NCBI GenBank assembly: GCA_934454655.1
Contig: CAKSFK010000007.1
Span: forward strand, 1 to 64,000
From: an uncultured Eubacteriales bacterium
GTDB lineage: Bacteria; Bacillota; Clostridia; Oscillospirales; Acutalibacteraceae
Length of the DNA: 64,000 nt
Direction of reading: 5' to 3'
Part shown: positions 40,157 to 49,775 of the stretch, piece by piece
Layout: each line of letters opens with the position of its first letter
How positions within the stretch are numbered: position 1 is the stretch's first letter
Notes under the pieces: model-generated
Databases searched by the model: none
Seen by the model: the letters and a program-made list of their open reading frames with translations, nothing else
Told to the model about the DNA's origin: nothing
Made by a program: the position numbers and the translations under genes

Positions 40157-42993
40157 TAAAGAAGATTTTTTAAGAATTTGCCTGTATATGACTCCTTGCA
40201 GGCGGCAATTTTTTCGGGCGTGCCGGTGCATACCACCGTTCCGCCCCTGTCGCCGCCTTCGGGTCCTAAGTCAATAATATGGTCGGCGGTTTTTATAACA
40301 TCAAGATTGTGCTCGATAACAAGAACGGTGTTGCCTGCATCCACAAAGCGCTGTAAGACCTCAATGAGCTTGTGAACATCCGCCGTGTGCAGACCGGTTG
40401 TGGGCTCGTCCAGAATATACACGGTCTTACCTGTGCTTCGTTTGGAAAGCTCCGTGGCAAGCTTTACACGCTGTGCCTCGCCGCCCGAAAGGGTTGTTGC
40501 GGGCTGACCTATTTTTATATAGCCGAGTCCCACATCGTAAAGTGTTTTTAATTTGCGGTATATTTTAGGTATACTCTCAAAGAAAGCCATTCCCTCCTCA
40601 ACCGTCATTTCAAGCACATCGTAAATGCTCTTGCCCTTGTATTTAATGCTCAGCGTTTCGCGGTTGTAGCGCTTGCCGTCGCACACCTCGCAGGGAACGT
40701 AAATATCGGGCAGAAAGTGCATTTCAATTTTTAAAATGCCGTCGCCCTGACACGCCTCGCACCTGCCGCCCTTAACGTTAAAGGAAAATCTGCCCGCTGT
40801 GTATCCGTGTGTTTTTGCATCTTTTGTTGAGGCAAACAGCTCGCGTATATCCCCAAAAACACCCGTATACGTTGCGGGGTTTGAACGCGGAGTCCTGCCT
40901 ATAGGCGCCTGGTCGATGTTAATAACCTTATCAAGATTCTCAATTCCCTCAAAGGACCTATATTTACCCGGTATGGTTTTGGCTCTGTTAAGCTTGTTTG
41001 CAAGAGCCTTATAAACAACATCGTTAACAAATGAGGATTTGCCGCTGCCCGAAACACCTGTGACACAGGTAAATGTTCCGAGGGGTATTTTAACGTTAAT
41101 CTTTTTAAGATTGTTTTCCTCGGCACCCTTTATTTCAAGGTATGCGCCGTTTCCTTTGCGCCTTTTTTTCGGAACGGGAATTTTTTTGCGCCCGGTAAGA
41201 TAGTCGGAAGTTACCGAATCGGTGCATTTTTCAAGCTCCTCGACCGTGCCGGAGAACACAATGTTTCCGCCGTGTATACCCGCGCCCGGTCCTACGTCTA
41301 CTATATAGTCCGCCGCGCGCATAGTATCCTCGTCGTGTTCAACAACAATAACGGTGTTGCCGAGGTCGCGCAGTCTTTTAAGCGTGCGGATAAGGCGCTC
41401 GTTATCGCGTTGGTGCAGACCGATGCTCGGCTCGTCGAGAATATACAGCACGCCCATAAGCGATGAGCCTATCTGTGTGGCAAGCCTTATGCGCTGGCTC
41501 TCACCGCCCGACAGCGTTCCCGATGAGCGGGAGAGGTCAAGATATTCAAGCCCCACGCTTTCAAGGAATGAAAGTCTTTCGTGTATCTCCTTTATGATGG
41601 GCTTTGCAATCATTTCATCCCGCTTGCCGAAATTAAGAGTCGAAATAAATTCAAGCTCATCCGTAACCGACATATCGCAAAATTCCTTTATGCTTTTACC
41701 TCCCACTGTTACGGCAAGATATTCGGGCTTAAGGCGCGCACCGTGGCAGTCGGGGCAGGGCAGAGCGGTCATATAGCTTTCAATTTCTGCACGGGCATAG
41801 TCGCTTGAGGTTTCCTTGTAACGGCGCTCAAGGTTGTTAATAACCCCTTCAAACGGCGCTTCGTAGATGCCTCTGCCAAGGTCGCCGCCGCGTTTAAGCT
41901 TAAGCTTAACATCGCCCGTGCCATAAAGCACGGCGTGCTTTACCTCTTCGGGCAGATCCCTGTATGGGGTGTTTATATCAAATCCGTAATGCTCAGCCAA
42001 ACCGTTATAATACATTGTTGCAATTGTACCGGAATCGGGGTAGAACCATGAGTTAACGCCCCAGCCCGACGCGCGCAGCGCGCCGTCGATAAGTGACTTC
42101 GAATCGTCGTTTATTACAAGCGCGGGGTTGACCTTCATAAAAATACCGAGTCCCGAACAGGTGGGACACGCGCCGAACGGACTGTTGAAAGAGAACATTG
42201 TGGGCGTGAGTTCGGGTATGCTTATCCCGTGTTCCTCACAGGCAAAGCTTTGTGAAAACCAGAGCTCTTCGCCGCCGATAACGTCTGCCGCAACAAGACC
42301 GCCCGAAAGCTCCGTGGCGGTTTCAATGCTGTCCGCAAGCCGCGAGCGGATGTCATTTTTTATAACAAGTCGGTCAACAACGACCTCTATCATATGCTTT
42401 TTGTTTTTTTCAAGCTTTATTTCTTCTGAAAGGTCATAGATGTTTCCGTCTATTCTGGCTCTTACATAGCCCTGCTTGCGCGCTCTTTCAAGCTCCTTTG
42501 CGTGCTCTCCCTTTCTTGCCCTTACAATCGGGGATAATATCTGAATTTTTGTACCCTCGGGCAGTTCCATAACCCTGTCCACTATCTGGTCGGTCGTCTG
42601 TTTTTTTATCTCCTTGCCGCATACGGGACAGTGAGGTATGCCCACGCGCGCATACAAAAGCCTTAAATAATCGTAAATTTCGGTAACGGTACCCACCGTT
42701 GAACGCGGATTTTTTGATGTGGTCTTTTGATCTATTGAAATGGCGGGGGAAAGACCGTCAATGCTGTCAACATTCGGTTTTTCCATTTGTCCCAAAAACT
42801 GCCTTGCGTATGAAGAAAGGGATTCGACATACCGCCGCCTGCCCTCGGCATAAATTGTATCGAATGCGAGTGATGACTTTCCGCTCCCCGAAAGCCCCGT
42901 AAAAACGATCAGCTTGTCGCGCGGAATTTCAACATCCGCATTTTTAAGGTTATGCTCACGCGCACCTCTTATTATTATTTTATCGTTAGCCAA
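40156..42993 (-). CDS. uvrA: Excinuclease ABC subunit A
   Basis: 945 aa, the normal size. UvrA finds DNA damage for nucleotide-excision repair. It has two ABC ATPase halves (GLSGSGKSS near 32 and GVSGSGKSS near 640), two zinc-finger regions (CPVCGKEI and CEACQGDGILK with CEVCDGKRY) and Walker B strings ILDEPSIGLHQ and ILDEPTTGLH. The start is TTG 42993 with AAGGGGAAA upstream; upstream in-frame codons have no site. A LexA-like box lies at 43035-43048, consistent with SOS control. Confidence 0.97.
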   Translation of the reverse strand: MANDKIIIRGAREHNLKNADVEIPRDKLIVFTGLSGSGKSSLAFDTIYAEGRRRYVESLSSYARQFLGQMEKPNVDSIDGLSPAISIDQKTTSKNPRSTVGTVTEIYDYLRLLYARVGIPHCPVCGKEIKKQTTDQIVDRVMELPEGTKIQILSPIVRARKGEHAKELERARKQGYVRARIDGNIYDLSEEIKLEKNKKHMIEVVVDRLVIKNDIRSRLADSIETATELSGGLVAADVIGGEELWFSQSFACEEHGISIPELTPTMFSFNSPFGACPTCSGLGIFMKVNPALVINDDSKSLIDGALRASGWGVNSWFYPDSGTIATMYYNGLAEHYGFDINTPYRDLPEEVKHAVLYGTGDVKLKLKRGGDLGRGIYEAPFEGVINNLERRYKETSSDYARAEIESYMTALPCPDCHGARLKPEYLAVTVGGKSIKEFCDMSVTDELEFISTLNFGKRDEMIAKPIIKEIHERLSFLESVGLEYLDLSRSSGTLSGGESQRIRLATQIGSSLMGVLYILDEPSIGLHQRDNERLIRTLKRLRDLGNTVIVVEHDEDTMRAADYIVDVGPGAGIHGGNIVFSGTVEELEKCTDSVTSDYLTGRKKIPVPKKRRKGNGAYLEIKGAEENNLKKINVKIPLGTFTCVTGVSGSGKSSFVNDVVYKALANKLNRAKTIPGKYRSFEGIENLDKVINIDQAPIGRTPRSNPATYTGVFGDIRELFASTKDAKTHGYTAGRFSFNVKGGRCEACQGDGILKIEMHFLPDIYVPCEVCDGKRYNRETLSIKYKGKSIYDVLEMTVEEGMAFFESIPKIYRKLKTLYDVGLGYIKIGQPATTLSGGEAQRVKLATELSKRSTGKTVYILDEPTTGLHTADVHKLIEVLQRFVDAGNTVLVIEHNLDVIKTADHIIDLGPEGGDRGGTVVCTGTPEKIAACKESYTGKFLKNLL

Positions 42994-43034
42994 AAAAATT
43001 TCCCCTTTTATTACAGTATGCCCCACTAACGGCA

Positions 43035-43048
43035 AAAACATATGTTCG
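43035..43048. promoter_or_regulatory. LexA/DinR SOS box of uvrA
   Basis: AAAACATATGTTCG matches the Firmicutes SOS consensus CGAACATATGTTCG in all but two or three positions at one end. It lies about 42 nt before the uvrA start. Confidence 0.65.
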
Positions 43049-43102
43049 CATATAATTTTAACTCATTTCGGAAAAAAAGTAAACTGTTTTTTTAAAAAAG
43101 AC

Positions 43103-43169
43103 TTGACAAAAACATATGAATGACGTATCATATGAATGTAAATTCAAATGAATGAATGTTCATATGAAC
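43103..43169 (+). promoter_or_regulatory. Promoter and operator of the metal-efflux operon
   Basis: TTGACA (43103-43108), 17-bp spacer, TATCAT (43126-43131). ATATGAATG occurs in the spacer and over the -10. A perfect palindrome GTTCATATGAAC lies at 43158-43169, just before the Shine-Dalgarno. These are typical ArsR/SmtB-type operator elements, so the repressor would block its own operon until metal binds. Confidence 0.75.
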
Positions 43170-43181
43170 GGAGGTTGAAAT

Positions 43182-43550
43182 TTGAACGGTAAAATTCATA
43201 ACCATGATGCATTGCTTAATTTAGTTAGGCAGGAGCTTCCGAAAGAGGAAATGATCTGCGATCTGGCTGATTTGTTCAAGCTGTTCGGCGATACAACGAG
43301 AATGAGAATTTTGTTTTCGCTTTTTGAGTCCGAAATGTGCGTTTGCGCCATTGCCGAGCTTTTAAGTATGACTCAGTCGGCAATATCGCATCAGCTTAAA
43401 GTTCTTAAGCAGAGCAATTTAATTGCCTGCCGAAGAGAAGGCAAAACAATATATTATTATCTTGCGGACGATCACGTAAGAACAATAATAGGTCAGGGAT
43501 TTGATCACTTGATTGAAGAAAGGAAGAATAAAGATGAAAAAGGTATTTGA
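43182..43550 (+). CDS. ArsR/SmtB-family metal-responsive repressor
   Basis: 122 aa winged-helix repressor. It has the alpha-3 metal motif MCVCAIAELL, the recognition helix MTQSAISHQLKVLKQ, and an alpha-5-type site in DDHVRTIIGQGFDHLIEE (Asp, His, His and Glu). Both alpha-3 and alpha-5 residues are therefore retained, as in CadC-type Cd/Pb/Zn sensors. The TTG start at 43182 has GGAGG about 7 nt upstream. It overlaps the chaperone gene by 17 nt and controls the operon from its own operator. Confidence 0.9.
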   Translation: MNGKIHNHDALLNLVRQELPKEEMICDLADLFKLFGDTTRMRILFSLFESEMCVCAIAELLSMTQSAISHQLKVLKQSNLIACRREGKTIYYYLADDHVRTIIGQGFDHLIEERKNKDEKGI

Positions 43551-43755
43551 GCTAGAGGATCTGGACTGCGCGAACTGCGCCGCAAAAATGGCGGAGGGTA
43601 TTAAGAAAATTGAGGGCGTTACATATGCCGACGTAAGCTTTATTTCCCAAAAGCTAACTCTGGAGGCGGACGACGATAAGTTTGATGAGATTGTTAAAAA
43701 AGTTGTTAAAACCTGCAAGAGAATTGAGCCTGACTGCGAGATAAAGATTAAATAA
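43534..43755 (+). CDS. HMA-domain metallochaperone
   Basis: 73 aa, a single heavy-metal-associated domain with metal-binding DCANC at about residues 10-14. In related operons this domain is fused to the N-terminus of the P-type ATPase; here it is a separate gene, overlapping the repressor and lying 24 nt before the pump. It likely delivers Zn2+, Cd2+ or a similar ion. ATG 43534 follows GAAAGGAAG. Confidence 0.88.
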   Translation: MKKVFELEDLDCANCAAKMAEGIKKIEGVTYADVSFISQKLTLEADDDKFDEIVKKVVKTCKRIEPDCEIKIK

Positions 43756-43779
43756 CAACAGCATCGGAGGTTGGCTGTT

Positions 43780-45618
43780 ATGAGCCGAAAACATAAAAAA
43801 AAGCTGATTCGCATAATCATTGCGGCGGTTTTGCTGGTTACCGTGGCGCTGCTGCCGCTTGACGGCGAATATAAGCTGTTTCTTTATCTTATCCCTTATT
43901 TTGTCATCGGTTACGATGTACTGTGGGGAGCGCTGAGAAACATTTTTCACGGTCAGATGTTTGACGAGCAGTTTTTAATGGCGCTTGCAACCGTGGGGGC
44001 TTATGCTTTAAAGGATTATAAAGAAGCGGTCGCCGTTATGCTTTTTTATCAGGTAGGGGAGCTCTTCCAGGGAATAGCCGTTGGTAAGAGCCGCAAGAGC
44101 ATTGCCTCGCTTATGGATATAAAGCCCGATACGGCTACGGTTCTCAGAAACGGGGAAGAGCTAAAAATATCGCCCGACGGGGTGCAAAAGGGCGAAACCC
44201 TTGTTGTGCGCCCCGGCGAAAAAATACCGCTTGACGGCACGGTGCTTACGGGCAGCACAACCGTCAACACTGCCGCTCTTACGGGCGAAAGCCTGCCGCG
44301 CGACGTTGCCGCGGGAGATAAGGTGGTAAGCGGCTCGGTAAACCTTACGGGCGTTATAACCGTAAGGGCGGAGAGCCCGTATGCCGAAAGCACCGTTGCC
44401 AAAATTCTTGATCTTGTTGAAAACTCATCGGCAAAAAAGGCAAAAACGGAAAACTTTATAACCCGCTTTGCCAAGTATTACACGCCCTGCGTGTGCATAG
44501 GCGCTGTCTTGCTTGCGCTTGTTCCGCCGCTGATTGCGGGCGGGGAATGGAAGGAATGGATAACCCGTGCGCTTACCTTCCTTGTTGTGTCCTGTCCGTG
44601 TGCTCTGGTAATTTCGGTTCCGCTTTCCTTCTTCGGCGGAATAGGCGGAGCGTCGCGCCGCGGCATACTTGTCAAGGGAGCTAACTATATGGAGGTTTTA
44701 TCCTCTGTTAATACGGTTGTGTTTGATAAAACGGGAACGCTTACAAAGGGAACGTTCAAGGTAACTGCCGTTCACCCCGAAAAAATCGGAGAGGACGAAT
44801 TGCTTGACGTGGCAGCCGCCGCCGAAAGCTTTTCTAATCACCCCATTGCCGAATCGATTATTGCGGCGCATAAGGGTCATATCGATCACAGCCGCATCGG
44901 CAAGGTGACGGAACACGCCGGAATGGGCGTTGAAGCCGTAATAGACGGTGCGACAGTTTTTGTCGGTAACAGCAAGCTTATGGACAGCGTTGGTGCCGAG
45001 TGGCACGGCTGCCATATAGCGGGAACCGTGATACACATCTCCGAGGGAGCGGATTATTTAGGACATATTGTAATATCGGACGAAATAAAGCCCGACTCCG
45101 CAAAGGCTGTTAAGGACCTTAAATCCTGCGGCGTAAAGAAAACGGTAATGCTAACGGGCGACCGCCGCGAGATAGGCGAGGAGGTAGGCAGGGAACTCGG
45201 AATTGACGAGGTTCACGCCGAGCTTATGCCGGACGGCAAGGTTAAGGCGGTTGAAAAGCTTATTAAGGAAGGTTCGCTGGCATTTGTGGGCGACGGAATA
45301 AACGACGCACCGGTGCTTGCCCGTGCAGACGTGGGCATTGCGATGGGCGCTATGGGAAGTGACGCGGCCATTGAGGCGGCGGATATAGTGCTTATGGACG
45401 ACAAGCCCTCAGAGCTGCCGGAGGCAATAAAAATTGCAAGAAGAACAATGCGTATTGTGTGGCAGAATATAATATTCGCACTGGGCGTTAAGGCTGTTGT
45501 GCTTGTTCTCGGCGCACTCGGATTTGCTAATATGTGGCTTGCAATTTTTGCGGACGTGGGTGTTACGGTTATTGCAATTTTAAATGCAATGCGTACAATG
45601 AAAACTAAATTGAAATAA
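43780..45618 (+). CDS. Heavy-metal P1B-type ATPase, Cd/Zn type
   Basis: 612 aa. It exports divalent metals at the cost of ATP. Motifs are CPC in SCPCAL (membrane metal site), TGES (actuator), DKTGTL (phosphorylated Asp) and GDGINDAP. A CPC with a C-terminal NAMRTMK stretch points to the CadA/ZntA group rather than copper pumps. The N-terminal HMA domain is missing because it is encoded separately just upstream. ATG 43780 follows CGGAGG. A terminator follows. Confidence 0.93.
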   Translation: MSRKHKKKLIRIIIAAVLLVTVALLPLDGEYKLFLYLIPYFVIGYDVLWGALRNIFHGQMFDEQFLMALATVGAYALKDYKEAVAVMLFYQVGELFQGIAVGKSRKSIASLMDIKPDTATVLRNGEELKISPDGVQKGETLVVRPGEKIPLDGTVLTGSTTVNTAALTGESLPRDVAAGDKVVSGSVNLTGVITVRAESPYAESTVAKILDLVENSSAKKAKTENFITRFAKYYTPCVCIGAVLLALVPPLIAGGEWKEWITRALTFLVVSCPCALVISVPLSFFGGIGGASRRGILVKGANYMEVLSSVNTVVFDKTGTLTKGTFKVTAVHPEKIGEDELLDVAAAAESFSNHPIAESIIAAHKGHIDHSRIGKVTEHAGMGVEAVIDGATVFVGNSKLMDSVGAEWHGCHIAGTVIHISEGADYLGHIVISDEIKPDSAKAVKDLKSCGVKKTVMLTGDRREIGEEVGRELGIDEVHAELMPDGKVKAVEKLIKEGSLAFVGDGINDAPVLARADVGIAMGAMGSDAAIEAADIVLMDDKPSELPEAIKIARRTMRIVWQNIIFALGVKAVVLVLGALGFANMWLAIFADVGVTVIAILNAMRTMKTKLK

Positions 45619-45625
45619 CAGCAAG

Positions 45626-45668
45626 CCGCCGTTATCGGATATTTCCGATAACGGCGGTCTTTTGTTTT
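45626..45668 (+). terminator. Terminator of the metal-efflux operon
   Basis: CCGCCGTTATCGGA (45626-45639) pairs perfectly with TCCGATAACGGCGG (45644-45657), followed by TCTTTTGTTTT. The next gene is convergent and stops at 45674, so it may work both ways. Confidence 0.85.
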
Positions 45669-45673
45669 GAATA

Positions 45674-47155
45674 TCAGTTGTGATAAAGCTTTTTTGTCTG
45701 GTAGGTCGCCTCGCAGGTCATATTAACCCCCAGTTTTCTGAAAACCTGCTCGTCCACGCGGGAGAGGATAACACTTGAATGTGCCTCCAGTCCCGAAAGC
45801 TTTTTTGCCTGATTTAATGCTTTTGCCGCGTTTTCGCTTGTTGCGGCACTCATTGAAAGGGCTATCAGAATTTCGTCGGTGTGGAGTCTGGGATTGTGAT
45901 TTCCCATAATTTCGGTTTTAAGGCGCTGTATCGGCTCAATTACCGTGGGTGAAATAATTTTTATTTCGTCCGGGATACCCGCAAGCTCCTTTAATACATT
46001 CAAAAGCATAGCCGAGGCAGGCCCTAAAAGGCTTGACGTCCTTCCAGTTACGATTTTTCCGTTCGGCATTTCAATTGCCGTTGCGGGCGCGCCGGTAAGC
46101 TCTGCCTTGTTAAGCGCTGCCGCAACAACGGGACGGTCCTTAACGGAAACACCCACCTGATTCATAAGGAGTTCTATTTTAGGAGCGTCGTTTTGTTCGG
46201 AAAGACCCTGCCTTGAGCTTACTAGCGCCGAATAATAGCGCCGTATTATTTCCTGCTTTGCGGCATTCGAAACGGCGTCGTCGTCCACAATGCCGAAGCC
46301 CGCCATATTTACCCCCATATCGGTTGGGCTTTTGTAGGGCGATTTGCCGAGTATTCCTTCAAGCATTGCGTTAAGCACGGGGAAAATCTCAATGTCCCTG
46401 TTATAGTTAACGGCGGTTTTTCCGTATGCCTCTAAATGGAATGGGTCTATCATATTAACATCGTTAAGGTCTGCCGTGGCGGCCTCGTAGGCAACATTGA
46501 CTGGGTGTTTTAACGGTATGCTCCATATAGGGAAGGTTTCAAACTTTGCGTAGCCCGCTTTAACGCCGCGTTTATGCTCGTGGTAAAGTTGGGAAAGACA
46601 GGTTGCCATTTTGCCGCTGCCGGGTCCCGGGGCTGTTACAACAACCAGCTTGCGCTCGGTTTTGATGTAATCGTTTTTGCCGAAGCCCTCACCGCTTATT
46701 ATGTGGGGAATGTTTGCGGGGTAATCCTTAATGGGGTAGTGGCGGTAGACCCTTACACCGAGCTTTTTAAGCCTGTTTTCAAAGGCAAGAGCCAGCGGCT
46801 GTCCCGTGAACCGTGTTATAACAACGCTCCCGACATAAAGACCTATGCCGCGAAAGGCGTCTATGAGTCTTAATGTATCAAGGTCATACGTTATGCCAAG
46901 GTCGCCGCGGCGTTTGTTTTTTTCAATTGCGTCGGCATTAATTGCAATTACAATTTCGGCGTCATCACGCAGTTCAAGCAGCATTTTAACCTTTGCGTCC
47001 GGCTCAAAGCCCGGCAAAACGCGCGCCGCGTGGAAATCGTCGAACAGCTTGCCGCCGAATTCCATATAAAGCTTGCCGCCGAACATTGCTATTCTGTCAC
47101 GTATATTCTGCGACTGAAGCTCAATGTATTTTTGATTGTCAAATCCCTTTTTCAT
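45674..47155 (-). CDS. DUF1846-family protein
   Basis: 493 aa, a conserved single-domain family of unknown function, common in Firmicutes. Visible features are a Rossmann-like start (LYMEFGGKL, VVITRF), a P-loop-like GPGSGKMATCLSQLYHE and FETFPIWSIPLKHPVN, which are recurrent in the family. No catalytic role is established. ATG 47155 lies inside the WYL gene end (17-nt overlap), so the two are co-transcribed. Confidence 0.85.
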   Translation of the reverse strand: MKKGFDNQKYIELQSQNIRDRIAMFGGKLYMEFGGKLFDDFHAARVLPGFEPDAKVKMLLELRDDAEIVIAINADAIEKNKRRGDLGITYDLDTLRLIDAFRGIGLYVGSVVITRFTGQPLALAFENRLKKLGVRVYRHYPIKDYPANIPHIISGEGFGKNDYIKTERKLVVVTAPGPGSGKMATCLSQLYHEHKRGVKAGYAKFETFPIWSIPLKHPVNVAYEAATADLNDVNMIDPFHLEAYGKTAVNYNRDIEIFPVLNAMLEGILGKSPYKSPTDMGVNMAGFGIVDDDAVSNAAKQEIIRRYYSALVSSRQGLSEQNDAPKIELLMNQVGVSVKDRPVVAAALNKAELTGAPATAIEMPNGKIVTGRTSSLLGPASAMLLNVLKELAGIPDEIKIISPTVIEPIQRLKTEIMGNHNPRLHTDEILIALSMSAATSENAAKALNQAKKLSGLEAHSSVILSRVDEQVFRKLGVNMTCEATYQTKKLYHN

Positions 47156-48158
47156 TATTCCTACCCCTGTAAATTTCAATTATTTTTTCCGCTCTTCTTG
47201 TTATCATATCGGCAAGCGCCGCCGGGCTTACAACCTTTATGTTTTCGCCGTAGCCCATAACCCAGCTTACAAGCGCTTCCGATAAAGCCGCATTAACCGT
47301 AAAACCGAATGTATCGTCGGTTACGTTTTTAATAAATATATTTTCACCGAATCTGTCGTATACCTGCTCGGTCATTTTTTTGCTGCAGCAAAACTCAACT
47401 TCGGTAAGTTCACCGCCGTACATTCCGAACAGCCTTGAGGTATAGTCCGCCGTATCGAAAAAATCGCGATACGGGCTCACCTCGGAAAAACGGCGGCTTT
47501 TTTCATCGGTAATTTTTACCGAGTACATTCTGTCAACACGCAGGTGGATAAGATTGTCATATTTTGCGTAATTGCCGATAACGTAGTAGTGATCGTCCTG
47601 CCATGTCAGCGCATATGGGCTGATAACCATATTTTTAAGCGATAAAACAGGCTCTCTGTTGTCGGACAAAACACGCCCCGCATATTGAAAGCTTATTTTT
47701 TTTGCCGCGGATATTGCCGTGCTTATTTTATCAATACTGTAAAATATCTGTTCGTTTCCGCATTTGGAGTCGGCGGCAAAATAGACCCGTTTTTCCCGCT
47801 TTTTCGCACGATATTCGGAAACAAATCCGTCAAGCTTTTTAATAAGCTCGCGTGTTTTTTGCGGGCTTATAAATTTTGCGGTTCTCACCGCGTCGGTTAA
47901 AAGGTATATTTCGGGTTCTTCAAATTCCCGCGAGGCTAAAAACCATCCGCGCGGATAGGGGGATTTTACAATGTCAAATCCGTAATCGCAGAGAGCCGCA
48001 ATATCGCGGTATACGGATTTTCTCTCCGCGGGTATGCCGTTTTTTTCAAGCTCGGCGCAAATCTCCTTTGCCGTTACCGGGTGGTCCTCATCGCTTTTCA
48101 GCCGCAAAAAATCAAGTATGTAAAAGGGCTTCAGCCTTTGGGCGTGTTCTCTTGCCAC
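47139..48158 (-). CDS. WYL-domain HTH transcription regulator
   Basis: 339 aa. The N-terminal HTH (about 8-65; VTAKEICAELEKNGIPAERKSVYRD) is followed by a WYL-type sensor domain (about 145-225; SPYALTWQDDHYYVIGNY) and a C-terminal WCX-type stretch. WYL domains often respond to nucleotides or DNA ends. GTG 48158 overlaps the end of rnmV by 28 nt. Its targets are unknown; the neighbour DUF1846 is a candidate. Confidence 0.88.
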   Translation of the reverse strand: MAREHAQRLKPFYILDFLRLKSDEDHPVTAKEICAELEKNGIPAERKSVYRDIAALCDYGFDIVKSPYPRGWFLASREFEEPEIYLLTDAVRTAKFISPQKTRELIKKLDGFVSEYRAKKREKRVYFAADSKCGNEQIFYSIDKISTAISAAKKISFQYAGRVLSDNREPVLSLKNMVISPYALTWQDDHYYVIGNYAKYDNLIHLRVDRMYSVKITDEKSRRFSEVSPYRDFFDTADYTSRLFGMYGGELTEVEFCCSKKMTEQVYDRFGENIFIKNVTDDTFGFTVNAALSEALVSWVMGYGENIKVVSPAALADMITRRAEKIIEIYRGRNNEKGI

Positions 48159-48739
48159 TTGCGTACATTCTCCTTAAACTCATCGGGTGTGAACATATTA
48201 TTCAAAACATCAAGCATAGCCGAGGGGGAAAGGCTGTCGGGCAGGGATAAAAAGCTTAAAAGACTTTTTCTTGCTTCCGCGCTGTTTTCTCTGCCCGAAA
48301 GCCCTGCCGAAAACATATCCGCCTTTGTTATTTTGCCGTTCGTACCGCTCTTTTCGGCATTGACGCCGCACCTTAAAAGCGCTTGTTCGATTATCTCGGG
48401 CGTCATACCCTCAACGCCCAGATTGCCCTCTTTTGAAGGGGCGCTTTTCCGTTTTTCCTTGCCGCTGATTTTCGGAACGTAAACGTTGATAATTTCGGCA
48501 TCGCCCGCAATTTTTTTAACATAAGAGCGTATAACGGCTCCCGCGCTGTCCGAATCGGTCATAATAATAATGCCGTTTTTCTTAGCAAGACTTCGTATCA
48601 TACGGCATTTCTCGGGGTCTTTAAAAATTCTGAAACCGTTTGTGGGGATTATAAGCGCGTCAATCACGTTTTCAAGCGTAATTTTATCGTATTTTCCCTC
48701 AACAATAACAGGCTGCTCAAGTGTTATCAACAGATTCAC
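48131..48739 (-). CDS. rnmV: Ribonuclease M5
   Basis: 202 aa. RNase M5 matures 5S rRNA. The Toprim domain is clear: PVIVEGKYDKITLEN with the catalytic Glu, then IMTDSDSAGAVIR with the DxD. A C-terminal region of about 90 residues follows. The GTG start at 48739 overlaps holA by 23 nt and has AAAGGG upstream; TTG 48730 is possible. rnmV is usually beside ksgA, which is absent here. Confidence 0.9.
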   Translation of the reverse strand: MNLLITLEQPVIVEGKYDKITLENVIDALIIPTNGFRIFKDPEKCRMIRSLAKKNGIIIMTDSDSAGAVIRSYVKKIAGDAEIINVYVPKISGKEKRKSAPSKEGNLGVEGMTPEIIEQALLRCGVNAEKSGTNGKITKADMFSAGLSGRENSAEARKSLLSFLSLPDSLSPSAMLDVLNNMFTPDEFKENVRKWQENTPKG

Positions 48740-49775
48740 CCTTTGAGATAATATAAATAAGCCTTACAATAAGCTGTTCAAGCGCCGCGCGCGGGTCTGT
48801 TCCGAAGGATTTAAGCGCGTTATCGCACTTTACCAGCGCGTCAAAGCTTAAAGAAAAACGTTTTTTGTCAAGCCTTGAAAGGTTTGCGGCAGCCCTTTCC
48901 AGTACAAATTCTCTGCCCTTATAGCCGAAAATTTCCGCGGCGTCCTTAAGGGTTTTGCCCGCGGCTTTGCACAGAAATACTCTGTACATATCAACATAAG
49001 CCGACGACACGGAGTAAAGCACGGTGATGGGCTCTATTTTCATAAAAAACAGGTCGTCAAGCAGTTTTAAGGCAGAGTCCGCGTTAAGGCTTAATATGCT
49101 TTTTGAAAGGTTGTAGACCGAGGCGTCAACCGTTTTTGCACAGACAAGCTCCGCCGTTTGCTTTGTTATAATTCCGCCGGGGTTGTAAAAACAAAGCTTT
49201 TCAAGCTCGCACACAAGCGTATTTATATCGTCGCCGACCGACTCGACAATGTACCTTGCCGTAGCCGAATCCAGCCGACACCCGCGCTTTGCCGCCCCGT
49301 CGGAGAGCATTTTAATAAGCTCGGGTGTTTTGCGGTGGTTAATTTCCGCCGCAATACCGCCGCTTTTTTCCGCCGCGGCAACAAGCTTTTTAAATCTGGC
49401 GCTTTTCTTTGCGTCAAATTGTAAAGCGTCAAACCATATAATAAGCACGGCGGTGTCGTTGCTATCCTCCGCTAACAGGCACAGGCGGTCAAAATCCGAT
49501 TTCGCGCAATGCTCAAAGTCGTAATCGCAAAGAATGTTACATTTTCTGTCTGCCATAACGGGCAGCTGAACGGCGGAGTCGTACACATCCTGCAAATCAC
49601 AGTCGGAATTAAACCTTGAATAGTTGAAAAGATCGCTTTTATCGGCAACGGCGCCCGCAATTTTATCAACGTACATTTTTTTTAGGTATCCGTCGTCGCC
49701 GGTAATTATAAAGCAGGGAATATGAGCGCCGCTTTTAATAACTGCTTTCAGCCTATCTTCGTTAATCAGCGCCAT
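48717..49775 (-). CDS. holA: DNA polymerase III delta subunit
   Basis: 352 aa. The delta subunit opens the sliding clamp within the clamp loader. It has the delta N-terminal domain (CFIITGDDGYLKK, about 20-32) and the AAA-like and C-terminal collar regions (DINTLVCELEKLCFY, about 185; PITVLYSVSSAYVDMYRV, about 245). The weak P-loop is normal for delta. It overlaps comEC by 10 nt, the common Firmicutes comEC-holA order. Confidence 0.9.
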   Translation of the reverse strand: MALINEDRLKAVIKSGAHIPCFIITGDDGYLKKMYVDKIAGAVADKSDLFNYSRFNSDCDLQDVYDSAVQLPVMADRKCNILCDYDFEHCAKSDFDRLCLLAEDSNDTAVLIIWFDALQFDAKKSARFKKLVAAAEKSGGIAAEINHRKTPELIKMLSDGAAKRGCRLDSATARYIVESVGDDINTLVCELEKLCFYNPGGIITKQTAELVCAKTVDASVYNLSKSILSLNADSALKLLDDLFFMKIEPITVLYSVSSAYVDMYRVFLCKAAGKTLKDAAEIFGYKGREFVLERAAANLSRLDKKRFSLSFDALVKCDNALKSFGTDPRAALEQLIVRLIYIISKGESVDNT

